A stretch of 34,344 bases of DNA. Source: Bdellovibrionales bacterium. GTDB taxonomy: Bacteria > Bdellovibrionota > Bdellovibrionia > Bdellovibrionales > UBA1609. The stretch lies in NCBI GenBank assembly GCA_007128005.1, contig SKYF01000001.1:1-34344 (forward strand), in the 5' to 3' direction. The stretch's first letter is position 1. Every line of letters starts with the position of its first letter. Positions 8,075-15,800 of this stretch are shown one piece after another. The notes under the pieces were generated by a model. It ran no database searches. It was not told the origin of the DNA and saw only the letters and a program-made list of their open reading frames with translations. The translations under genes and the position numbers were made by a program.

Positions 8075-8793
8075 TATAAATCACTCCATCGGTAGGTTTT
8101 ATCGGCAAACACGAGGTCCCCGGCTGGGGTCACTTCGACGATGTAACTGGCTTTGAGAGGGTTGGCATTCAGGGCTGCTCGGAGCTGAGTTTGGGCCTCT
8201 GGACTTAGTTCCGCACTGAGCCCCTCCCTCTGTGCCTTCGTCAGCTGGTCTGCAAATTCATTTAAAAAGCTCTGGTACTCCTGTTGAGTCGGAGGGCGGC
8301 CGAGGCCCTCTGAACTGCTGAGATGACCGGCCTCGGGAAGATTCTCCGGATGGTCAAGCACGTTCAAGCCCACCCCCACCACCAGACGATGCTGGTCGCC
8401 GCAGGAGACGGTTTCCAGCAACAGACCAGCAACCTTTTTTTCGCCAAGAAATAGATCGTTAGGAGCCTTCAGGCTCCAAGGCAGGTCGGGCCAGGCCTTG
8501 GTCACGGCTCGATAGAGAGCCAAGCCAATCAGGGGAGCCATGATGGGTTGGGGGGCCGAGGGACAGCTCAGAGACCAAGAGCTCAGTAAGTTTGTTCCCG
8601 GTTTGCTATTGTGCCAGTGTCTTTGTCCCCGGCCGCGGCCTGCAGTTTGACTGGAAGCCGCCACGATAACGAGAGGCTCTAGGTTTTCAGAGATCTGGTT
8701 TTTGGCCTCTTGGTTGGTGCTGCCAAGGCTCTCAAAAAACTCCAGGGGAATCTGCCTTTCCTGAGCCCAAGACTTGAGCCATTGATTGATCAT
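8074..8793 (-). CDS. birA: Biotin--[acetyl-CoA-carboxylase] ligase
   Basis: Attaches biotin to the biotin carboxyl carrier protein through biotinyl-AMP. The 239-residue protein contains only the catalytic and small C-terminal domains, with no N-terminal winged helix, so it is a group I ligase and not a biotin repressor. Visible motifs are SLGSTNQEAK (22-31), the adenylate-binding QTAGRGRGQRHW (49-60), and LKAPNDLFLGEKKVAGLLLE (108-127), where the usual Lys-Trp-Pro-Asn-Asp reads Lys-Ala-Pro-Asn-Asp. K109 is retained. It overlaps nadC by 4 bp on one side and the redoxin start by 1 bp on the other. Confidence 0.95.
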   Translation of the reverse strand: MINQWLKSWAQERQIPLEFFESLGSTNQEAKNQISENLEPLVIVAASSQTAGRGRGQRHWHNSKPGTNLLSSWSLSCPSAPQPIMAPLIGLALYRAVTKAWPDLPWSLKAPNDLFLGEKKVAGLLLETVSCGDQHRLVVGVGLNVLDHPENLPEAGHLSSSEGLGRPPTQQEYQSFLNEFADQLTKAQREGLSAELSPEAQTQLRAALNANPLKASYIVEVTPAGDLVFADKTYRWSDL

Positions 8794-9647
8794 GGCAAGA
8801 CTCCTTGCGTTTTAGTTACAAAATCAAACTCTAAACTAAAGTCTGCACAGGGAGCCGAGTGAGTCAGAGCCCCTACGCTGATAGAGTCTACACCCATTTC
8901 TGCCACCTCCTTCACTCTGTCGATGGTCATATTGCCGCTGGCTTCGGTCTCAATCCGGCGGGGGATTTTTTCCAAAGCCTTCCTCAGGGTGTCGTTATCC
9001 ATATTGTCGAGAAGAATCCTTTCCACCTTGAGTTTTGTGGCCAGCTGTATAGCCTCATCGACCTGCTCCAGTTGAGCGCATTCCACCTCTATAGGACCAG
9101 GAAAACTTTGTCTAATTTTATTCACAGCCTGGCTCAGTCCTCCACAGGCGGCAATGTGGTTGTCCTTGAGTAAAACGGCTTGGCTGAGACTGAGGCGGTG
9201 GTTGTGGCCCTGCCCATGGCGGACGGCCTGTTTTTCCAGAGAGCGCAATAGGGGGGTGGTCTTTCGAGTATCTAGGATCTTGCAGGGAGTGTGCTTGACC
9301 TGTTCCACAAAGCAGCGGGTCAGGGAGGCAATTCCAGACAGTCGACCGATAAAGTTCAAAGCCACTCTTTCTGCCTTCAGTAGAGCACTCAACTGACCAC
9401 TGAGCACTGCGACAGTTTGGGAATTCAACACAAAAGCTCCATCATCAAACTGCCATTGAATTTGGCACTCGGGATCCAGATGGAGAAAGCTCATTTGAAA
9501 GGCTTCGCGTCCGGACAGGACCAAGTCCTCTTTGGCAATCAGTCGAGCGCGACCCCGTCGCGATTCCAAGCCAAGGTTGTCAGTGGTAAGGTCTCCGTGG
9601 GGCAGGTCCTCTTTTAAGGCCTGTCCGACCAGATCAAATAGATTCAC
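8790..9647 (-). CDS. nadC: Nicotinate-nucleotide pyrophosphorylase (carboxylating)
   Basis: De novo NAD synthesis: quinolinate plus PRPP to nicotinate mononucleotide. The 285-residue length is normal. Diagnostic motifs are ERVALNFIGRLSGIA (93-107), LDTRKTTP (125-132), GHNHRLSLSQAVLLKDNHI (147-165), VECAQLEQ, LLDNM and EASGNMTIDRV, ending in the ISVGALTHSAP barrel strand. The start is GTG with GAGGAG 9 bases upstream. It follows the receiver-protein gene by 24 bp and overlaps birA by 4 bp. No nadA or nadB is present in the window. Confidence 0.96.
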   Translation of the reverse strand: MNLFDLVGQALKEDLPHGDLTTDNLGLESRRGRARLIAKEDLVLSGREAFQMSFLHLDPECQIQWQFDDGAFVLNSQTVAVLSGQLSALLKAERVALNFIGRLSGIASLTRCFVEQVKHTPCKILDTRKTTPLLRSLEKQAVRHGQGHNHRLSLSQAVLLKDNHIAACGGLSQAVNKIRQSFPGPIEVECAQLEQVDEAIQLATKLKVERILLDNMDNDTLRKALEKIPRRIETEASGNMTIDRVKEVAEMGVDSISVGALTHSAPCADFSLEFDFVTKTQGVLP

Positions 9648-9671
9648 CGATTTATGCTCCTCGAGTCACTA

Positions 9672-10733
9672 CTAATAGAGGTTGGACTCTTTGTCGTCGA
9701 GAATCTTTTTGAGTTCTCTTTCGATGATCTGCTGAGCCAATTCGGGGACAATTTGCCATACGGCAGCCTCTATGGACTCCCGGGCTTGCTCCCGCACGAT
9801 GGCCTCGATTTGTTCCGCCGAAAGAGAGGGACTTGTATTCGGAGGCTGCGGCCTTGGAGGGAAGTCGGATATTGGCGCGCTGGGTCTAGGAGGGATTGGT
9901 TCCGCTGAGGTCAAATGGGTGGCCGTCAGATCTGGGCGAAAATCTGCCGGCGACTGAGGCTGCCACTCCTCAGTCTCAAGCTCGGGCTCCATGTCCACAT
10001 CCAGCTCTGTTTCCAGCTCCAGGGGAGGTGGAGGTGGTGGCCCTGGCTCAATGGCTTCGTCTTGGGCTTGAAGGATCTCTTCCGTGGGCAAGTCCTCATC
10101 TGAGCTGTCAGGGTCAATATCCACTTTGAAGCGAGACAAATCCTGGCGCTGCCAAGTCTCATCTTCGTCTTGAGGCTCAGGCTCCTGAGTCTCTGGAGTT
10201 TTGATGGGATCAAAGCTCTCAATGGTCCACTCACTTTCACTTTCCTGAGCGTTGTCTTGCTCGGCGGCCCTTACAGACTCATTGACAGCCGCCGGGGGAG
10301 CTTCCTCGGGCAGCATCTCCGGCATTTTGGGAAAGCTCAGGTACTGAGAGATCTTTTGCTCCTGGGTGCGCGGCACGAACTCTTGGATAAGCCTACGTAG
10401 ACTATTGACATCAAAGGGCTTTTCTAGTTTTCCGTCGGCCCCTGAGGCATCAAAGCGGTCCTGATCCAGTTCCATAAAACCGCTCCACATAAGGACCACG
10501 GGAAGGTGCTTCAGTCCACTGTGACTCTTGATCTCGGCACAGACCTCATAACCGGATTTTTTTTGCAGCAGCACATCGGCAAAGACGATGTCGGGATTGA
10601 ACTTCTCTGCCACTTGGATCACATCCAAACCCACATTGACTGGACGCACATCGACAGCATAGTCCTGAAGGGCCAGTTGGAAGACCTTTTTGATAGTGTT
10701 ACTCTCATCCGCAAGTAAGACGCGCAAAGCCAT
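9672..10733 (-). CDS. Receiver-domain protein with acidic linker and C-terminal helix
   Basis: A 353-residue two-component receiver protein with no DNA-binding or enzymatic output domain. The N-terminal REC domain (1-121) keeps the acidic pocket D9/E10, phosphoacceptor D53 (VFADVLL), switch residue S84 and K105 (EKPFD). Residues about 135-300 are low-complexity, rich in Glu, Asp and Pro (including PPPPPLELETE), and probably disordered. The last about 45 residues form an amphipathic helical segment (EAIVREQARESIEAAVWQIV...ELKKILDDKE) resembling the C-terminal modules of deltaproteobacterial receivers and, loosely, the PopZ C-terminus. This architecture suggests a scaffold or polarity role. It leads the nadC/birA unit. 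A weak promoter at 10741-10769 lies right before ATG without a Shine-Dalgarno. Confidence 0.85.
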   Translation of the reverse strand: MALRVLLADESNTIKKVFQLALQDYAVDVRPVNVGLDVIQVAEKFNPDIVFADVLLQKKSGYEVCAEIKSHSGLKHLPVVLMWSGFMELDQDRFDASGADGKLEKPFDVNSLRRLIQEFVPRTQEQKISQYLSFPKMPEMLPEEAPPAAVNESVRAAEQDNAQESESEWTIESFDPIKTPETQEPEPQDEDETWQRQDLSRFKVDIDPDSSDEDLPTEEILQAQDEAIEPGPPPPPPLELETELDVDMEPELETEEWQPQSPADFRPDLTATHLTSAEPIPPRPSAPISDFPPRPQPPNTSPSLSAEQIEAIVREQARESIEAAVWQIVPELAQQIIERELKKILDDKESNLY

Positions 10734-10740
10734 ACGCTAA

Positions 10741-10769
10741 GGTTAACGACGTAAATAGGAACCAGTCAA
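10741..10769 (-). promoter_or_regulatory. Possible promoter of the receiver gene
   Basis: On the minus strand TTGACT (10769-10764) and TTAACC (10746-10741) are 17 bp apart. The -10-like box is a poor match, but it lies 7 bp from the ATG at 10733 and no Shine-Dalgarno intervenes, so the mRNA could be leaderless. Confidence 0.3.
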
Positions 10770-10893
10770 TAGCTAAAACAGGCGGTCCGGGTGGGGGCTT
10801 AACCTTTGAGTGACTCTGGTCTTTTCCCATGCGGGCCTTTCAGTTTTTTGCTAGTCTTGCAGGGAGTTTTTCCAGTGGGAAAGGGATGCCTCA

Positions 10894-11976
10894 GTGTTTT
10901 TATTAATAGATCGCTATGTGGGACGAATGTTTTCGCTTTATTTTTTGGCGGGACTTCTTGTTTTTGCCACTCTTTTTCTGGCGATTGACTTTATGTCTAT
11001 GGCCCCACGCTATTCGGGAGTGGCCCTTGATGTTTGGCTGCGCTACTATCTCTACACCACGCCAGCCATTGTCTATCAGATGATACCCGTTGGGGGTTTG
11101 ATTGCCACCGTCTTTACCCTCTCTTCTATGAATCGAGCCAATGAGTTGATTGCTCTGCACAGCTCAGGAATGAGTTTGGCGCGAATCAGCAGCCCCATTT
11201 TGGTTCTCACCCTGTCCCTTTCCATCTTTTCACTGTGGATGAGTGATCGCATTTTGCCTCAGCTGACGCAAAAAAAGAACTTTACTCTCTATGTAGAAAT
11301 TCAGCAAAGGCCAGGACTTTACTCCACAGTGACAACCGATCGCATCTGGTACCGATCTGAGAATATTCTCTTTAACATTCAGACTCTCAACACGGAGGAG
11401 TCTCGGGCCCAGGGGCTGACCCTCTACTATTTTGATCCCGATTGGAGGCTCATTCAGTTGATCACTGCATCTCGAGTGCAGATGCAGGGGCAGCGCTGGG
11501 ACCTAGAAAGGGGAACAGTGACCCTGTTTACTGAGGCATCCAGCTTTCCTCTGACCCAGAGCTTTGATCGCAAAACCATAGCTATTGGCGAGGAGGTCTC
11601 TGACATCAAAAGCATGAGCAGTGCAAGTGAGGTGATGAGCCTCAGAGACCTCAGGCGCTTTATTGCCCGCAACAAAGATGCCGGCCTTGAGACTCTGAGC
11701 TATGAGGTGGATTATCACAGTAAATTTGGCTTTGCTCTGGCGGGCTTTGTGATGGCCTTAATGGGGATCCCTTTCAGTGTTTCGCGCCAGCGTTCTGGTG
11801 GAGCCTTTGTCAATTTGAGCCTGTGCGTGGGCTTGGCTTTTTTGTACTGGGCATTTTATAGCTCCAGCCTGGCCTTGGGGCGGCACGGCCTTCTGCCCCC
11901 AATTTTGGCTGCATGGGTGGCCAATGGGTTGCTGTTGGGCATATCCTTTGTGCTTTTATTGCGTTTGAGGAGCTAG
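10894..11976 (+). CDS. lptG: LPS-export permease of the LptG type
   Basis: Inner-membrane subunit of the Lpt transporter (YjgP/YjgQ family), which extracts LPS and passes it to the periplasmic bridge. The 360 residues show three N-terminal membrane segments (about 12-34, 52-80, 100-125), a periplasmic beta-jellyroll region (about 130-265) and three C-terminal segments (about 278-355). The opening LIDRYVGRMF matches the LptG-type (LDRYIGK) rather than the LptF-type start. The start is GTG at 10894 with AGGGA about 8 bases upstream. It is the first gene of a same-strand run through hutI; def begins 54 bp later. The LptF partner is not in the window. Confidence 0.88.
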   Translation: MFLLIDRYVGRMFSLYFLAGLLVFATLFLAIDFMSMAPRYSGVALDVWLRYYLYTTPAIVYQMIPVGGLIATVFTLSSMNRANELIALHSSGMSLARISSPILVLTLSLSIFSLWMSDRILPQLTQKKNFTLYVEIQQRPGLYSTVTTDRIWYRSENILFNIQTLNTEESRAQGLTLYYFDPDWRLIQLITASRVQMQGQRWDLERGTVTLFTEASSFPLTQSFDRKTIAIGEEVSDIKSMSSASEVMSLRDLRRFIARNKDAGLETLSYEVDYHSKFGFALAGFVMALMGIPFSVSRQRSGGAFVNLSLCVGLAFLYWAFYSSSLALGRHGLLPPILAAWVANGLLLGISFVLLLRLRS

Positions 11977-12029
11977 AGCTTGACTGTGCGACAGGCAATT
12001 GGTTCAAAAACTTTAAAAAGGAGAGAGTT

Positions 12030-12614
12030 ATGGCGCTCTTGGAGATATTAAAATTCCCTGATCCCAGACTGAGAAGAAAGTGCCAACCTGTGGACGCGGT
12101 CACGGATGAAATGCGGCAGTTTGCTCAGGATATGCTTGAGACAATGTATTCCTTTCGCGGTATTGGCTTGGCTGCAGCTCAAGTCAACAGGCTGATTCGG
12201 TTGCTTGTAGTGGATACAAGGTCTAAGGATCCAGAGACAGATCGCTATCGTCTGGATGAGATGACGGAGTTGGAGCGCCAAATTCAACAGCCCCTGATTT
12301 TGTTCAACCCCGTGATTGTCGGCAAGCAGGGTAAGACCACCTATGATGAGGGCTGTCTTTCCGTTCCCTCTTATTACGAGACGGTGGACCGGTTTGAGGA
12401 AATTGAGGTTGAGGCCCTTGGACCGGATGGACAAAAGCTGCACTTTAAAACCGATGGCTTACTAGCGATATGCATTCAGCACGAGATTGATCATTTGGAC
12501 GGCAAGCTGTTTATAGATCGCTTAAGTCCTATCAAATCAGCCCGCATTAAATCAAAAATTCGCAAGCACGGCTATCCAGAGCCCCTTAAAGAGAAAGAAG
12601 AAGTGCCTCTGTGA
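12030..12614 (+). CDS. def: Peptide deformylase
   Basis: Metalloenzyme removing the formyl group from the N-terminal Met of new proteins. All three family motifs are present: GIGLAAAQV (44-52), EGCLSVP with ligand C109, and HEIDH (151-155) with ligands H151/H155 and catalytic E152. At 194 residues it is longer than the E. coli enzyme because of an insertion at about 63-86 (charged, containing DPETDRYRLDE) between the first two motifs. The open frame reaches back to 11913, but ATG 12030 has AAGGAGAG 6-7 bases upstream and the protein starts at the expected MALLEILKFPDPRLR. It overlaps fmt by 4 bp (GTGA). Confidence 0.96.
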   Translation: MALLEILKFPDPRLRRKCQPVDAVTDEMRQFAQDMLETMYSFRGIGLAAAQVNRLIRLLVVDTRSKDPETDRYRLDEMTELERQIQQPLILFNPVIVGKQGKTTYDEGCLSVPSYYETVDRFEEIEVEALGPDGQKLHFKTDGLLAICIQHEIDHLDGKLFIDRLSPIKSARIKSKIRKHGYPEPLKEKEEVPL

Positions 12615-13552
12615 GTGTGGTTCGGGCCATTTTTTTGGGAACTCCGGAAATAGCTAGGTACTGCCTAGAGTCCCTGCTGCAGGATGAGCACTTTTGTGTG
12701 ACGGCAGTGGTGAGCCAACCCGATCGGCCCTCGGGCAGAAAAATGAAGTTAACTCCTTCGCCGGTCAAACAAGTGGCCATAGAGAAGGGGATTGAGGTCA
12801 AGTGCTATGAGTCGGTCAATACCCCTGAGGCCTTGGCCGAGATACAGGGCTTTCGGGCAGAGGTGGCGATAGTGGTGGCCTTTGGCCAGATTCTCTCTCA
12901 GAAGTTTTTAGATCTTTTCCCCAACAAGGTGGTGAATGTACATGCCTCACTTTTGCCCCGTTGGCGGGGGGCAGCACCCATTCAGCGGGCCATTATGGCA
13001 GGGGATAAAGAGACCGGTGTGTGTCTGCAGGTGATGGTCAAGCAACTGGACGCGGGAGACGTTTTAGGTTGCCGATCTGTCCCCATCACAGAGGACATGG
13101 ATGCTCTTGAGTTGCACGATCAGCTCAAGCCTCTGGCCGCAGAGCTTTTGCAGGTGGAGTTGATGGATTACCTGCGCGGCAACCTCGTGGGCACCCCTCA
13201 GGATCCCAAGCGGGTGACCTATGCCCCTAAGATTGACAAAGCGGAGTCGTTGATTAACTGGAGGCGGCCTGCGGTCGAGATATTCAATCAGATGAGGGGG
13301 CTGGCTCTGGGGCCTGGAGTCCACAGCCTGAGAGGTGGGGAGAAGCTTAAGATTCTCAAGGCAGAGGTTGAAAAGACTGTTCGCTCTCAGACACCTGGGC
13401 AGATTGTGGAAGTGGCGAGGGACTCCTTTGTGGTGGCCTGCGCAGAGCAGGGTCTTAGAGTTTTAGCCGTGCAGCCCCCATCTCGTGGCAAGCAAAAGGT
13501 CAGTGAGTATTTAAAGGGCTATCCGATCAAAGAGGGAGAGGTGCTAGGGTGA
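12611..13552 (+). CDS. fmt: Methionyl-tRNA formyltransferase
   Basis: Formylates initiator Met-tRNA using 10-formyl-tetrahydrofolate. The 313 residues show the N-terminal FLGTPEIA strand-turn, the tRNA-binding loop SQPDRPSGRKMKLTPSPVK (35-53), and the active site N109/H111 (VNVHASLLPRWRGAAPI) with D150 (QLDAGD). A C-terminal OB-fold follows, ending with the conserved GYPIKEGEVLG. GTG start within the def stop (GTGA) and 4-bp overlap with rpe downstream give tight coupling to def, the usual pairing. Confidence 0.96.
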   Translation: MSVVRAIFLGTPEIARYCLESLLQDEHFCVTAVVSQPDRPSGRKMKLTPSPVKQVAIEKGIEVKCYESVNTPEALAEIQGFRAEVAIVVAFGQILSQKFLDLFPNKVVNVHASLLPRWRGAAPIQRAIMAGDKETGVCLQVMVKQLDAGDVLGCRSVPITEDMDALELHDQLKPLAAELLQVELMDYLRGNLVGTPQDPKRVTYAPKIDKAESLINWRRPAVEIFNQMRGLALGPGVHSLRGGEKLKILKAEVEKTVRSQTPGQIVEVARDSFVVACAEQGLRVLAVQPPSRGKQKVSEYLKGYPIKEGEVLG

Positions 13553-14208
13553 AGACGCAGAGTTTGGTGGCTCCAAGTATACTGTCGGCAGACTTTGCCA
13601 ATTTACAAAAAGAGGTCGAAGCCCTGGCCCAGGCAGGAGCCGACTGGGTTCATGTGGACGTGATGGATGGGCACTTTGTACCCAATTTGACCATCGGAGC
13701 GCCTGTGGTCAAGAGTCTCAAGGCCGTCACCCCCCTGCCCTTAGACGTCCACCTGATGATAGAGGAGCCTGAGCGCTACATTGAGGACTTTGTCAGTGCG
13801 GGAGCCGATTATTTGACTATCCATGTGGAGTCCACAGAACAAGTGGAGTCCACTTTGAAGTCGATTCGCCAACTAGGTGCAAGGCCTGGAATTACTCTCA
13901 GGCCAGGGACGGCCATTGAGGAGATATACCCCTATTTGGGCCTTGTGGATTTGGTGTTAATTATGACGGTGAACCCGGGCTTTGGGGGCCAGAGCTTTAT
14001 GCTCGAACAAGTGGGAAAGATTGCTGCGGTGAAGGAGCAGTTAGAAGAGATAGGTTCATCTGCACTGATTGAGGTGGATGGGGGAGTCAATGAGCAGACG
14101 GTCTCCCATTTACTGGCAGCCGATGTGTTTGTGGCGGGCAGTTACGTCTTTAACTGTAAGGAGGGTTATGCCCACGCTATAGAAAAGCTCAAGAGGAGAG
14201 GCGGATGA
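13549..14208 (+). CDS. rpe: Ribulose-phosphate 3-epimerase
   Basis: Pentose-phosphate pathway epimerase (ribulose-5-P to xylulose-5-P), a metal-dependent TIM barrel. The 219 residues include APSILSADFANL (8-19), HVDVMDGHFVPNLTIG (35-50) with metal and catalytic residues, DVHLMIEEPERY, IMTVNPGFGGQ and IEVDGGVN. GTG start overlaps the fmt stop by 4 bp, and its own stop overlaps hutH by 4 bp. Many genomes have rsmB/sun between fmt and rpe; it is absent here. Confidence 0.96.
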   Translation: MKTQSLVAPSILSADFANLQKEVEALAQAGADWVHVDVMDGHFVPNLTIGAPVVKSLKAVTPLPLDVHLMIEEPERYIEDFVSAGADYLTIHVESTEQVESTLKSIRQLGARPGITLRPGTAIEEIYPYLGLVDLVLIMTVNPGFGGQSFMLEQVGKIAAVKEQLEEIGSSALIEVDGGVNEQTVSHLLAADVFVAGSYVFNCKEGYAHAIEKLKRRGG

Positions 14209-15779
14209 TGCAAACGGAAAAGCCAAACCAAATGTTGAATGAAGTGGAAATCACCGGTGAGGGGCTGGATTTAGAGACGGTCTGGCATGTGGCCTACGGG
14301 CCTCAAGTGCAGGTGAGGTTGTCTGCGGGCTCCAGGGAAAAAATGCGGCTCAGTCGGGGCTATATCGAAGGTAGGATTGAGCGCGGTGACATTATGTATG
14401 GGGTCAACACCGGCTTTGGGGCCTTTAGTGGGGTGAGTATCTCCCAGTCAGACATTGTTCAGTTGCAAAAGAATTTGATTCGCTCTCACTCCAGCGGAGT
14501 GGGGGAGCCCTTTAGCCGGGCAGAAACTCGGGCCATTATGCTCTTGAGAGCCAACGCCCTGGCCAGAGGCCACAGCGGTGTGCGTGTTGAGGTGGTGAAA
14601 AAGATTTTGGAGTTTTTAAATCGGGGACTGATCCCGGTCATCCCCCAGCAGGGAAGTGTGGGGGCCAGTGGGGACTTGGCTCCTCTGTCACACCTATCCT
14701 TGGCCCTTATTGGTGAAGGCGAGCTGTGGTCTGACAAGCTGGGAGAAGTTCTTGCGGCCCAAGAGGTGCTCAAGAGCAAAGGGATTGAACCCCTTGAGCT
14801 CCAGGCCAAAGAGGGACTGTCTCTGATCAATGGCTGTCAGGTAATGACCGCCGTGGGAATGTTGAATGCAGTGGAGAGTCGACGCCTGCTGTGGATGGCA
14901 GACTTGGCAGGGGCAATGACCCTTGAGGCTCTTCAGGGCTCAAGGTCGGCATTTGATCCTTTGATTTTTGCCACAAGGCCTCATCCTGGAGAGGCCAAGA
15001 CGGCCCGCAACCTTCTGAAGCTTCTAGGCAGTGAGTCTGAGATCGGAAACAGTCACAAAGACTGTGGGCGAGTTCAGGATGCCTATTCGCTGCGCTGTAT
15101 GCCAGCCGTGCATGGGGCCGCCAAGGATGCTCTTCGTCGTCACGCCGAGGTGCTGATGGTGGAAGCCAACTCCTCCACAGACAATCCCTTGGTCTTTGCT
15201 GAGGAGAATAAGGTTCTCTCCTGCGGAAACTTCCACGGTGAGCCTGTGGCCTTTGCCTTGGACTTTATGGGCATTGCCATGGCGGCCATGGCAAGCATGA
15301 GTGAGTGTCGCATTGAGAAGCTCATCAATCCGGCAATGAGCGGCCTGCCAGCTTTTTTGGCCCCTCAAGGCGGGCTCAATAGCGGGATGATGATTGTTCA
15401 GGTGGCCGCGGCCTCTTTGGTGAGCGAGAACAAGATTCTGTCTCATCCGGCCTCTGTGGACAGCATCCCGACCTCGGCGGACAAAGAGGACCATGTGAGC
15501 ATGGGAACCATTGCGGCAAGGAAGCTGGGGAAGATTGTTCGCAATGCGGAAAACATAGTGGCCATGGAGTTGTTGTGTGCGGCCCAGGCCTTAGATTTTT
15601 TAAAGCCCTTGAAACCGGCTGCAGGGGTGTGGGCGGCCTATGAGGTTCTGCGCAAAGAGGTCCCCTTTGCCGAGCAGGACAGAGTCTTTGCCCGGGACAT
15701 TGAACTTATCAAGAAACTCATTCGCGATGACCAGTTGATGCAGGCCATTGATCAGTCGGTCGGAACCCTGGAGTGGTAA
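14205..15779 (+). CDS. hutH: Histidine ammonia-lyase
   Basis: First step of histidine degradation: L-histidine to urocanate plus ammonia. The self-formed MIO cofactor tripeptide is Ala154-Ser155-Gly156 in GSVGASGDLAPLSH. The catalytic Tyr lies in YGVNTGFGAFS (65-75), and SSTDNPLVF and GNFHGEP motifs line the pocket. At 524 residues it is normal to slightly long, with a 10-20 residue extra N-terminus. ATG at 14205 overlaps the rpe stop, so hut expression is coupled to a housekeeping gene. Aromatic ammonia-lyase activity is possible in this family, but the adjacent hutU and hutI settle the role. Confidence 0.95.
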   Translation: MMQTEKPNQMLNEVEITGEGLDLETVWHVAYGPQVQVRLSAGSREKMRLSRGYIEGRIERGDIMYGVNTGFGAFSGVSISQSDIVQLQKNLIRSHSSGVGEPFSRAETRAIMLLRANALARGHSGVRVEVVKKILEFLNRGLIPVIPQQGSVGASGDLAPLSHLSLALIGEGELWSDKLGEVLAAQEVLKSKGIEPLELQAKEGLSLINGCQVMTAVGMLNAVESRRLLWMADLAGAMTLEALQGSRSAFDPLIFATRPHPGEAKTARNLLKLLGSESEIGNSHKDCGRVQDAYSLRCMPAVHGAAKDALRRHAEVLMVEANSSTDNPLVFAEENKVLSCGNFHGEPVAFALDFMGIAMAAMASMSECRIEKLINPAMSGLPAFLAPQGGLNSGMMIVQVAAASLVSENKILSHPASVDSIPTSADKEDHVSMGTIAARKLGKIVRNAENIVAMELLCAAQALDFLKPLKPAAGVWAAYEVLRKEVPFAEQDRVFARDIELIKKLIRDDQLMQAIDQSVGTLEW

Positions 15780-15800
15780 ATAAAAAGGAGCGCAGAAAAA

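Noticed and set aside
10060-10300. Acidic repeat region in the receiver gene as a DNA repeat element
   Set aside because: Low complexity is at the protein level (Glu/Asp/Pro) with varied codons; no tandem DNA repeat unit is visible.
15024-15494. 156-codon minus-strand frame inside hutH
   Set aside because: Shadow of hutH; no start site or conserved motif.
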